Assembly (NCBI GenBank): GCA_030581615.1
Contig: JAKTTT010000025.1
Span: 62,001-126,000 of the forward strand
DNA from: Alloascoidea africana
Lineage: Eukaryota > Ascomycota > Alloascoideomycetes > Alloascoideales > Alloascoideaceae
Reading direction: 5' to 3'
Length of the DNA stretch: 64,000 nucleotides
A program made the translations under genes and the position numbers. This document shows, piece after piece, positions 43,016 through 53,382 of this stretch (position 1 is the first letter of the stretch; every line of letters starts with the position of its first letter). The notes below the pieces were generated by a model. It ran no database searches. It worked only from the letters and a program-made list of their open reading frames with translations, and was not told the DNA's origin.

Positions 43016-44161
43016 TTATTTTGACCCTCGCTTATTCGAATCTTTTGTTTTGTCAGGAGTATCACGAACCACATCTGAGGAGTTGGGACCGGGTCGTTCT
43101 TCAGAAACAATTAGCGAGTCTGAATCAATTGCTTCGTTGAAAAAACCTCTATCATCGGGTTGTTCCCATCGTTCATAGAGAAGTTCAAATTCAGAAAAGG
43201 GCTCGAGCTCATCTCCTCCTTCAATAAATGATTCCATTTCTTTTTTCACTTGTAACGCCAGATTCCAGAACATCTCACTGTGGTCGGGATATTCTATATG
43301 TGCAAGCTCATGGCATAAGATCTGTCTGATGTTTGAATAACTTTTGAATCCCAATCCATCTTCTGTTCGTAGCCTGAGACAAATGATCTCGCCTTTTCTA
43401 TAGTTCAGTCCGAGGCTGTCGTTCATTACATACATTTGATTCTCTTCTCCAGAATCAGCCCAAAGCTGCATGTCTGGATCTAGCTCTGCTAGTATGCCAA
43501 CTCTCCACTTGTGCTTCCCCATAACTGCTCTGATCCCCCTATCAGCACGTAGACGATCCAGGATCATTGAAGCTTTGTCGGAATTAGGAAATCGATGCAC
43601 AGCTTCTATCCTTTTAAACGTATAGTACGAATCTCTGGGTGGCTGTAGACAGGGAGACGATGGGCATCGGTATATCTTTCGTCTTCTCCTTTTTAGAATT
43701 TCATACGCTCTCGAGGTCAATTCTGCGGCTTTGATGCCTTCTAAATCCTGAGGCGTAGAACCTATCAGAAGTATTTTTTTCTGGCCAGGTTTCGAGAGAA
43801 GAGACAATAGCCGCTGAGTCCTGTCGTGATCTGATTTTGTCCTGATTAGACCATGCTTAGAAGCACAGAGCTTTTGGTACTCTGGTGGGATGCCTGTTTC
43901 CTGCTGTATTATCAATTGTAACTGGCCAACAGTAAGGTCGGGATCAACCTTGTCAAAGTGGTACGTGAGGCCCTTAAACGAGACATCCAGGGAGTTGGAA
44001 GGATTACCCGTGCCTCGATCCGGGAGGGCTTCCGCTGAGGCAACATCAACTCCGCTAGGTCTAAGACCGGGTATTAGTCTTTCAGATTGTTCAGGAGGAC
44101 AGTGATGATGCAGTTGGCTTAGAGTATTGGAACTCAGCATGGCTAGAGAGAGATGGGTCAT
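43016..44161 (-). CDS. UBL-WLM metalloprotease (Wss1-like, ubiquitin-like fusion)
   Basis: 381-residue protein joining a ubiquitin-like domain (about 57-135; VSFKGLTYHFDKVDPDLTVGQLQ, ending KKILLIGS) to a WLM metalloprotease domain (about 145-325). The zinc site is intact: CHELAHIEYPDHSEMFW gives HExxH at 284-288 and a third His at 294. The C-terminal tail is acidic, with FELLYERW. WLM proteases of the Wss1/SPRTN group cut DNA-protein crosslinks; the UBL-WLM architecture is known in fission yeast and plants. The substrate here is inferred only. The ATG at 44161 could be replaced by Met8 without loss of domains. Confidence 0.85.
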   Translation of the reverse strand: MTHLSLAMLSSNTLSQLHHHCPPEQSERLIPGLRPSGVDVASAEALPDRGTGNPSNSLDVSFKGLTYHFDKVDPDLTVGQLQLIIQQETGIPPEYQKLCASKHGLIRTKSDHDRTQRLLSLLSKPGQKKILLIGSTPQDLEGIKAAELTSRAYEILKRRRRKIYRCPSSPCLQPPRDSYYTFKRIEAVHRFPNSDKASMILDRLRADRGIRAVMGKHKWRVGILAELDPDMQLWADSGEENQMYVMNDSLGLNYRKGEIICLRLRTEDGLGFKSYSNIRQILCHELAHIEYPDHSEMFWNLALQVKKEMESFIEGGDELEPFSEFELLYERWEQPDDRGFFNEAIDSDSLIVSEERPGPNSSDVVRDTPDKTKDSNKRGSK

Positions 44162-47100
44162 AAACTTGTGAAGAGTGGGAATGAAAACAGTGCAAGCATG
44201 GAAAAGAGGAAGAAAGAAAAGAAGGAAAGAAAAAAAAATAGTAGGAGAGAAATGAAGAAATAGAAATAGGGAGTCATTTGGGCGGAAAAGGGAAATAATG
44301 GCCAGACAATGAGAGCTGCAGGCGAACTGAGTCTTCGTTTTTGTTTATTCGTTCTTTTTGACTACGAGCAGAGAAATCAAATCAAATCAAATATTCAAAC
44401 GTCAAGTACCAATTCAACTTTCAACTACTGCCCTCGTATCGTGTTTTCTCCAGACATCACCGCTGCTGCCCAGCAAACGGTATTCCCCTCGCCCAAATTT
44501 TGCACACCTCTCTCTTCCCTTCTCTCTCTTTCTTTCTGGCTTTTCCCCCGCAATCGCGGGATTCTCGATTCAAATAAAACCCGCATTGGAGTGCAAGGGG
44601 GCAGGATGGTGTTGTAACCGTCAGAACGCGATGTTGTAATACTGAGAACGCATATGCTAGTTCCCGTATCTGTACGCTTGCAGATAAATAAATAAGTGAA
44701 TAATTATTGTATGGCGATTGGATTTCATTTAAGGGATGGATAAAAAGGTTTGTTATTTTCTTTGATTTCTGGCTATTGTTTTCTCTTTTCTGTTTCCTGT
44801 TCTTGTTTGTCTAGAAATAGCTCTCCTTTGCCACATGTAAATTCCACAAGCACTGCAGAGAAAGAAAGCCTAGGCGATAATGAGACAAGTAAAATCCATA
44901 AATGAGAACCAAGACATGTCATGATAAAATATGGCACGTCCCCGTCCTTCGCTTCTGCAATCATCAACTGATTAGAAATAATTACTATAATAATCGTGAT
45001 CCAAGCGTTAGCGCTATTGGTAATTGCTGCCACTCCCGCAATCCAGAAACAAGAAGGAGAGACATTCATAATAATAGCTTTCTCTGGTATTTTCCATTTT
45101 TACTAGATCCCTTCTGATGTGCTCTAGTTGTCTCTCCACACTTGCCTAATCCAGCTATAGCTCTATCAATCTGGCTGAATAATGGAAGAAATATAAATAA
45201 ATAATGGAATGCAAACAAAAACATAGAATAGCGCTTTTGTTCGGCCCCAAAACTGGAGCCGTTTGCATTTTGTTTATTGTTTGAGAGATACGCCGACGTT
45301 CTCTTGATATTGGGCACGACTAAAACGGGATATTGAATCTCGATTTATGCCTCATTAGCAGAAAATGGATTATTTTCTGATAAGACCCTCTCTGTGCTGG
45401 TACTTGGTACTGCTAGTGCTATAGCAAAGCAAAATAGACTGCCTTTCTCGTGCCGAAGTTTGTACCCACAAAATTCTTTTCCGGCTTTTCATGTGCTTTT
45501 TGCTTGTTCTCGTTCTCAGCCACAAGTACTCGCCCACATACTCTCTTTCTCTTTTCAACATCTGGTTATCCCAGTAAAAGACGAGGAGGCGTGAGGCGAA
45601 CGAAAGGTTATAATAACATAGTCTAGGGGTTGTAAAACATTAAAACAGAAGGAAAAAAGTCGAATATTGCCTTGGTTTTTGTTTTAGGTTCAGAAACTTT
45701 TCTATGACTCTTATCGTCTTTGCGTTCGTTTTTTTCCTATCCCCAGCCTACTATTTGTCTTTCTCCAAACTGTTGTCAAGCGACAAGTATTCGAATTGTA
45801 GAACAAACGCCATTCCGGAGAAGAAGGAGAAAAGGAATTCTCTTATCTTATCCTTGCTAATATTCTAAGAGGGTATCCAAGTACTAAATGAAGCTGCAGG
45901 GGCAAAAGTGCCATCGTTTCAACAACCCGATCGGACAACATGTGGAGAACTAGACCTTTATGATCTCTGCCCCGTTACCTTGCTTAAAAAAAAAAAATTT
46001 AAAAGCTATGGTTAATTGCCCATCCACACATATCGTGGGAAAAATTGATCCAAATAAAGTGTTACAAAAAGGATTTGAATTCTCCAGATTATTTTTTCAT
46101 CCATTAATCGCAAAGAGGTTATACCTGTAAATGTGGAAATTTTTTAAAAAAGTGAACGGTGGAAGGGTAAGCATCAGATATCGAATTACTAGGGTTGATG
46201 GAACATTGTGTCTTGACTTGTTCGCTGACTGTCTTGACGATTCTTCTTTAAATAATGGTTAAGTACAAAGATTTGATGTTGGTGCTCGGCAAATAAAATA
46301 TAAGAAATTACACTAAACAAAGTAGTTTGTTGAGTAGCAATTCAATTTGACAAGTTTGACAAGTTTAGTAAGAATGAATGTCGTCAAATATGCTGTTCCG
46401 ATAAAATGGTAAATATAGAAATAACCTTCTTTCAAAGACATTGTTCTATCCTTATCGCAAACTAGGATTATGGATGTTTATTCAAATCCATAATGGTCAT
46501 TGACTCTTTTTAATTCAATCAAAATTGGTATTTCCTCAAAATACTATCAAATATCATATCGATCTGGTCTCTATCCAGAAACCAAAAAAGATATTTCCGT
46601 GGATTTGAGCTTGTTACAACCAAGTAGTACTATCCAAAAGCCCTTCAATTCGTCAAGATATCTTTGGTTTCTGACTCCTACACGCCTTGAAATTACAGAT
46701 TTATGATTCAGAATGAAAATTATTGCAATTTCCATCAGTTTCCATCTTTAGAGGCTACCTGTGTGATGTTTGAAAAGTTCTATCTATATCACCTTACCTG
46801 TTTCGTCATATAAAACATGGCTTTTTCAGGCGTTTCCTTATATTGAATTCATTCCTGAGGATAGAGAAAATCAAAATTTGTTCAATCAAGAATAATCCGA
46901 TTGGTAAAAACAACTCTTTGAAAGCATAATAGCAAATTTTGGATGACACATGTTCTCGTATCCCCACACTTATTTACTGTTTTAATATGTCAAATCTTCA
47001 ATAGCCAAGAGAAATAACTCCGACACATTTAGGACTTCCTGTGTTTACATACCCCAGCTTTTTTTCCTCCTCTCGGAATAATTCTAAAACATTGATCATA

Positions 47101-49808
47101 AAGAATAGTATGAAATTGGCAAAGATCGACAGTAGAACAAAAAAGTACCACGATAATGTACGCTCGACATCACAGCTTAAAAGAATGGAGTGATTGATCA
47201 ACCTTTTATTAATATGTGTGATCTTAATAGCCATTCCAGTTTTCAATCCATGACGAAGGGACTCGAGGGTCGCCTTTACAATTTGGAAATTGGCCTGCTA
47301 TCTTTCGCCTGTCGTAAGCTCATTCTGACAAGACAATGACTTTAATAAAGATAATGCACAAGAATTATGGTAATTGAGACACTCATCTTGATGCTTTACT
47401 TGTTTGACTACTACAATGTGCCACTTGTTCAAATCAAGCATCAGTGTCTAGTTTGGAAGCGGCAGAAGGTATCAAAAAACCCTCGAAACTCACAAGTTCC
47501 TTGCCATGAATCGTGCTATGTACTTTCATTATTTGTGGCTTTTTAGAGTAGATGAGTATGGCTGTGCTGTCCACCCTCCACTTATGTTGTCCTCTACTCA
47601 GTTAATATATTTCTGATCATAATTATTCCTATTTTTCCCGCACACATCGTGACTTGACAGACATTAGAGCCAAAGAAGAGGAATCACAAAGGCAAAGGCG
47701 GATTTTTATGTAAATGCTCTTCCTCAACTCCAAAGACAGCAAACCACTGCCGGAATCGCCTTGTATAGCGATGCCAAATGCTGTTTGGTGGCATGCAACA
47801 GGTTTATACTTTTTACCTAATTTCCTGGGGGTAGAGAAGAGTTTGTTAACCCAAATTGGTAATAAATCTGTATGCTAGTCTAAGTCATTCTAAATTGTCT
47901 CTAGAGTGTTGACACACCTATATAGTTTTGAGTAGAGCAAATTAATATGCTTTCATCTCATCAGATTTAGTGGAGAGATCGCAAGACAGGATGTTCATAA
48001 CTCTTTCAATTCTAATTGAATGGAAAAAGAAAAATTGGCATCATTCGGTGAGGTTCTGAAAATGGAAAGGAAAAAAGTTTCAGTGGAGGCAGAAAAACCA
48101 CGCGTCCCGTTTGATTCTTTACCGATGGCCGACAATTCATTACGGAGAAAAGCAAAAAAGAAAGGAATAACGATGATAGGCCAATGTGATGTAAAACGCT
48201 TGACCGATTTTCTCATTTTCTTGCTGAGAAAGTAGTCACACCACCTTTTTTGGATGGTGTAGACAGTGCTAACTATATAGTCTGCAAGCGTCGGAAATCT
48301 CCTTCTGAAGCCGACATACACCGCATCATCCGTGTCTTTGAACTGTATGAAAATTCACACATTTTTTCTCGGGCTTGATTTCCGTTGCGTTGCTTCAATT
48401 GACCGGATGAGCAGGCCAGTGGCCTTTGGTAGCTCTTACTGGGACAGAAGGAGCAGCAGGCAGGTACACATACGATCTTGAACAAAAAGGGTTTTACGGG
48501 TCTCCTTATCTGAAGGTACTAAACTATATTTCCGGTGAACATCTCGTTGTCAGCGTCAAAATCACACATAAACCGGACCTATCGGAAAGCTAAAGAATTT
48601 CTCGAACAGCGCGACTATACTATGTTTGAGCATTCCAAAATTGTTCCTGCTCCTGTTCCTTAGACTTGTAAATGCGAAAAACCTGGACGGTTAGCACCGA
48701 CCATCTATGCATTCATGAAGAATGTTGAATCATGAATTTTAAAATATAAGAAACGGGCCTAGTTAATGGATAAGGTCTTTTTTTTGTCATTTGCCGGCAT
48801 GACCTCTGTAGAGATTGTGTTCCCCATGTTTTCGATTTAAACAGGCACATACTTTATGAATACCTTAGCCAGTTACAGAAGATCTCGGAAACCGGTGAGC
48901 TCTCGGAGCGAAATAACCGTAAAAAAAGTAGTGCACGAGCAAACGAACATAGCGCTTAATTCTTACTCGCTCGTTTTCTTTCCTACACTCACACGATCTC
49001 TTTCTTTCCTTTTTCGGGTGGGCATAGTGGCTCGATCATCGTAGCCGTGAGTCGTCAATTGCAAATCCTCGAGTAGTTAAACGTCTATCTTGCACTTGTA
49101 CACAGCAAAATGTAGTGTGACAGTTGCATTATTTCAAGCCCTTGCTTTTTGATTTTGTGGGGACATTGATTGTTTGTGGGGTTAAAATGTCATAGGGCTT
49201 CACGATAATCACCAAGCCAAAAGAAAGAAGGAACGCCTCAGCTTAGCATCGGACTCCATTGAACAAACCACTTCCGAAAGGAACATATGTGAAAACTGGA
49301 GGCTGCACAGAGATTCGCTTAACGGCTTTTCGCAATACATTCTTGCACATCATCACATCGAGACAATTAACGATTTAGGTTAGTATTTGCATGATCAAGC
49401 TTTTGGCGCTAATGTTTAATTCAAGTAGCATGCCAAAATCTCGAGTATTGGATATTGGATATGATGATGTTACTCTATTCGGACAGGTAGAGAAAAACAA
49501 TAAGCGGAAAGAAAATAAATCACACAACATTTTTGGGAACTAGATTAGGAACTAAAGGAAAATCCGGGAAGCATTTTTCTTATGCTCGGTAATGCTATAC
49601 ACCAATTATTCTCTTGAAACATTTCTAATTGCAATTCTACCAATTCATTTATATAAACAAGTCGTTCGATCCCCTAATTTTTTTTTTTTTCATTTCTCCT
49701 ATTCCAATATAACTACAATCAGTATTTTTTAAACAAAAGCATACAATCCACTAATAAAACCACTTTTTACTCATTACACATTACCATCCTTTTGCGCGAC
49801 TATTACCA
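44162..49808. other. 5.6 kb gene-free region upstream of the opsin-like gene
   Basis: The longest stretch without a supportable gene. Open frames are at most about 108 codons and show no family resemblance; one at 46998-47246 (minus) has a hydrophobic run but no context. I found no tRNA boxes, LTRs or obvious large inverted repeats by eye. The first part (44162-44620), with pyrimidine-rich tracts, is probably the UBL-WLM promoter, and the last part the MRH1-type promoter. A regulatory ncRNA or a regional centromere are open possibilities. Confidence 0.4.
49671..49675 (+). promoter_or_regulatory. STRE-like CCCCT upstream of the opsin-like gene
   Basis: A CCCCT core, the stress response element bound by Msn2/4-type factors, lies about 135 bases before the ATG and is followed by a long T-tract. 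HSP30/YRO2/MRH1 genes are stress-induced in S. cerevisiae. Single short motifs are weak evidence. Confidence 0.3.
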
Positions 49809-50708
49809 ATGTCATATATCAACGAGTTATTCAAGAGACGCAATTCTGCGGTCTATGTCAATGATTCAACTGGAGTAGACCTCCACATTACAGAACACGG
49901 TTCAGATTGGTTATGGGCAGCCTTTGCTCTGTTTGCAATTGGAGTTATTATCTATTTGATCCTGGTCTACATTAGGTCTCCAAAGGAAAGAACTCTACAT
50001 TACAACAATTTGGCCATTTCCCTTTTTATGATGTATCTCTACTTTATCATGGCATCTAATCTTGGTTGGGCACCAGTTCAGGCTGAATTTGACAATGTTA
50101 CAATCGATGAACCCACCACGACTCCTTCTACAAGACAGATTTTCTATAGCCGTTACGTTGCCTGGTTCTTGTCATGGGCCTTAAACATCACGAATCTCGG
50201 ATTGTTGGCCGGTCTGGAATGGCATTCAATCATGCTCAACGTTGGCTCTTCTTGGGTCTTTGTCATCTCATACCTCGTTGCAACTGTTGTTCACTCCACT
50301 TACAAATGGGGATTTTTCACTTTTGGAACAGCCGGCTTTCTCTTTACCGTTGTTAATCTCTATTCACTTGGTGTTCCCGCTGCCTCCGACATCGGTTCTG
50401 ATGTCCACAAGTACTACACTCTTTTAACCACTCTTTTCTGCTTCCTGTGGTTGTTGTACCCTGTCTGCTTTGGTCTTTCCGAAGGTGGTAACGTCATTCA
50501 GCCCGATTCCGAGGCCGTTTTCTACGGTGTTCTTGATGTTTGCTTCTTCCTCATCTACCCGGCTCTTTTCCTTTACTACGCTTCCAAAGTTTCACTCCAG
50601 AGACTGGGGTTGAGCGCTCCAGCAGACAAGAATGAGAAACATAGTCTTGATCATCCTTCGGAGGAAAACCAACCTATTGATCCTGTAACTGGAGACAATG
50701 CTGTTTAA
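49809..50708 (+). CDS. opsin-related 7-TM plasma-membrane protein (MRH1/YRO2/HSP30 family)
   Basis: 299-residue seven-helix protein related to microbial rhodopsins. The yeast relatives Hsp30, Yro2 and Mrh1 sit in the plasma membrane and are induced by heat, weak acids and ethanol; Hsp30 dampens the Pma1 proton pump. Helices run from WLWAAFALFAIGVIIYLIL to AVFYGVLDVCFFLIYPALFLYY. In helix 7 bacteriorhodopsin has LDVSAK, with the retinal-binding Lys; here the aligned LDVCFF has Phe, so no retinal should bind. The hydrophilic C-terminal tail (about 35 residues) is typical. Which of the three paralogues it matches cannot be decided. Confidence 0.9.
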   Translation: MSYINELFKRRNSAVYVNDSTGVDLHITEHGSDWLWAAFALFAIGVIIYLILVYIRSPKERTLHYNNLAISLFMMYLYFIMASNLGWAPVQAEFDNVTIDEPTTTPSTRQIFYSRYVAWFLSWALNITNLGLLAGLEWHSIMLNVGSSWVFVISYLVATVVHSTYKWGFFTFGTAGFLFTVVNLYSLGVPAASDIGSDVHKYYTLLTTLFCFLWLLYPVCFGLSEGGNVIQPDSEAVFYGVLDVCFFLIYPALFLYYASKVSLQRLGLSAPADKNEKHSLDHPSEENQPIDPVTGDNAV

Positions 50709-51676
50709 TAACAGTATCAACGGTGTGTTGTTTTGCTAATGAAACAAATGCAATAAATAAATGTCCGTTTGTGACTTCTTCTTCAGTAATGTTAAAAAAA
50801 AAATAACTGATGATAATTTTTCCACACCATTAATATCTAATCATACGTATTGTCAGTTTTTTCCCTTCAATTTAGCTTCAGTTTTGGTTTGGTTGATAGT
50901 TGGAGTTAGCTTATATATGGCATTCACTACTAATTTTTACATTCCTTCGTTTTCGGTTAATATAAACCTTTTTTAAGTATTTTTTATTACATAAAGAAAC
51001 GTACTTGTTTAAATACAAAAATAGATAATTTAAAACTGCTTGTCATCAGGAAAATGAGAATCCAGAGATCAATTCGAAAAGCTTCATCTAACGCGAGCAG
51101 CAAGTCTCTTGGATTTCATTGACACCCCAAGCCCTCTATTTCAGTTTATTTACCTTTAAAGATTGAGTCTACGCCAATTTATACAGCTGTTGATCAGGTT
51201 ACTAAAGGAGCTCGACCTGGTGCAGGAGGTGCGTGCTCAGAACAAGACATTATAGCAAGATAAAGGAGACATTTTTTACAAGTGTCGAAGGGTTCAGAAG
51301 ACACAGGCGTAACAAAGAGTAACTCTTGATATAGCATATGTTTGTGATCTACTAAAGATGCAGATAATATGATCAGGTACGCTCACAAACTACAACAATC
51401 TGGTGGTTGATCTATTCGGGATGTGGTGCAATGTCTCAAGCCAAGAGTCTTAACCCGTACAGTGACAGAAAAATCTAGAAATGTTCGGGTCAAAGTTATA
51501 GTACGTGGTAGTGTCTTAAAAGATGAGTGGGAACAGTATTGAAAATGGCTCATTCATATGTAAAAAGTGCCGCCGTTATTTAGCCTGCAATTAAAACTAT
51601 ACATCAATATCAACATCAACGTGTTACAAAACGCCCACCGTCAAGACTAAACCTGTTGATCATATTCATCAAGTGA
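50709..51676. other. spacer with a possible decayed coding tract
   Basis: Mostly AT-rich 3' flank. Between about 51120 and 51545 the + strand reads as protein-like in two short open runs (for example KIESTPIYTAVDQVTKGARP near 51159-51218, and GSVLKDEWEQY near 51508-51540), interrupted by stops. I recognise no family. Confidence 0.3.
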
Positions 51677-52070
51677 TTATTTCTTGCCGGACCTAATAAT
51701 CAAACCAAAAAAAAGCAGTTAGAAAATCGGTATAAAAAAAACACCCCAGGTTAAATCACTCTTACTTTTTAATTCCTCCTCCAATAAGAGGACCACCCTT
51801 CTTGGCCTTTGTAGCCATCTCTTTCCGGGCCTGTTCTTCAGCCTTCTTCTTGGCTAGAAAAGCCTTATCATCATCATCAAGATCCTTTGGTCCTTTTTTG
51901 GATTGCTTAAGTGCTATTAAAAAATCCAAATTGTTTAGTATAACAAGCGAGTCAGAAATGATATACAGGTTCCCCCTTTCACAAACGCACATAGAGAGAG
52001 CGATGTTTTAAAATCTGTGTTAAATCCACAGAAACTTACGTTTAAGTTTACCTCCCTGGCGGCCAGACAT
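51677..52070 (-). CDS. TMA7: Tma7 translation-machinery-associated protein, three exons
   Basis: Small ribosome-associated protein. Exons 52070-52040, 51913-51766 and 51692-51677 join to exactly 64 residues, the length of S. cerevisiae Tma7. It starts MSGRQGGKLKPLKQSKKGPK, has the basic helix KAFLAKKKAEEQARKEM, and ends GGPLIGGGIKKSGKK. Intron 1 (126 nt) has GTAAGT and TACTAAA; intron 2 (73 nt) has GTAAGA, TTCTAAC and TTAG. The last exon is only 16 nt and supplies the conserved C-terminal SGKK. Without splicing the frame stops after GIKK or runs into intron 1. Confidence 0.93.
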
Positions 52071-52947
52071 TTTTTTTCTTCTTTTCTAGTTATTCTGATT
52101 TGATTCAAATGTTGGATGATGGAAAGAAAAACTAATGGATCGGGTGTTTGGCGGCATAAACGTGGAGGAGGACGACGGGTTATCAACATGTGATTTTGAT
52201 TCTTAACAAAGGTAGAATATAGCGATGAGAAGTGGTGGACACATTGAACAAGGAAAGGCTATCACGAATGTGGTCAGATTAATGAGCACGAAAGGAATAG
52301 GGAGTCGAAATCAGCTACAGACTATGTTTTAGATCTGAGCAAGAAAAACTGGAATCAAAAAGCATGAACTCTTTCTAACAATTCTCTCTTCACCAACAAT
52401 GCAAATTGGAGAGATGTGAATGAGTTGACGGGACTGGATATCTTGAAACCGGTGAGACACGTTTCCGTGGTTCCCATCAGTACCAACCTGGTTTTTTCTT
52501 TTCCCTATTGATTTTGAAAATTTCTAGAAGAATCGTGGTTGAAGTTCTCCATATCTTTTTAAAACCTTATCCTGTACAAAACTGAAGACTTTAGTATCTA
52601 CCGCTTTCCTCCAGCAAACGTGTTGAAGTGCGCCTTATCAGAGTCCCTGAAAACCCCCCATACGGAAGATTTGGTTTTACTGACATACGCATTATAATCG
52701 ATAAGAATACGTGCTATTAAAACGAATATATCATTCTTAAATATGTGAGATTCATCACGTTAGTTCATTTTAACATTATGGCCCACAGCACCATCATCAT
52801 ATCACGGTTTTTTGGGCATAGTTGGGTAGATCAACTCAAGGATTACTGGAAGGTCCTAAAATCCCCATTCATTTTGTCTTTTACTAAAAGTATCAATTTA
52901 TCCTATATGTAAGCGAGAGTGAAGCAACCCATGATCTCAGTGGAAAC
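52071..52947. other. TMA7 upstream region
   Basis: About 0.88 kb with no recognised gene, ending at the mobile-element island. Confidence 0.4.
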
Positions 52948-53341
52948 TGTTAGCCTCGGATGGGTGATCTCCTCACTCTCTAGTAGTGAGGCTTAGATAG
53001 GTCTATATAAGTAGCCCATCCGTTCCCCCTCATGGGGAAGAATGAGCGATTCTAGTGTTGTTTGTAGCCTCTCGCTTTTTCGAACTCTTACATGGAGGTC
53101 GTGCCTGGTTCCTTCTGGCTCACACACTACTATGTCTACTTCTTCTTCTACGCAACCCTCAGCTCTATCCTCAGCGGACTTGGCCTCGCTGATTGCTGCA
53201 ATTACGGCGGCATCACAGACGGCCAGCGTTCAGGGGCTCTCCGCAGCAGCCAAAGAATCTGCACAGGACGTGGAGCTTGCCAGGTCTTGCAAATTCCTAC
53301 CGGCCTGGCAAGCTCCACGTCCTGTGCAGATTCTTTGGCTG
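52948..53341 (+). mobile_element. LTR-retroelement fossil: solo-like LTR plus start of a gag-like frame
   Basis: A 145-bp LTR-like unit (52948-53092) begins TGTTAG and ends TTACA, with a TATATAAG promoter box near 53004. It is followed by a short leader beginning TGG and by a gag-like frame from ATG 53132 (Ser/Ala-rich, MSTSSSTQPSALSSADLASL). Only this 5' end is present; no pol region or second LTR was found, so it is a broken remnant. The family (copia or gypsy) cannot be told. The remnant ends in a short perfect inverted duplication. Confidence 0.4.
53247..53341. repeat. 38-bp perfect palindrome with 19-nt spacer
   Basis: Left arm 53247-53284 and right arm 53304-53341 are exact reverse complements (CAGCCAAAGAATCTGCACAG...); the spacer 53285-53303 is 19 nt. 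The right arm ends the gag-like similarity, so it is an inverted copy of the left arm rather than element sequence. Confidence 0.95.
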
Positions 53342-53382
53342 ACTTTGTACAATTCTCAAAAACATAGTTTCAAAAACATTTA

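Noticed and set aside
49655-49690. tRNA-like B box (CGTTCGATCCCC) before the MRH1-type gene
   Set aside because: No A box, no pairing T-stem or acceptor stem; it is more simply a promoter with a STRE core.
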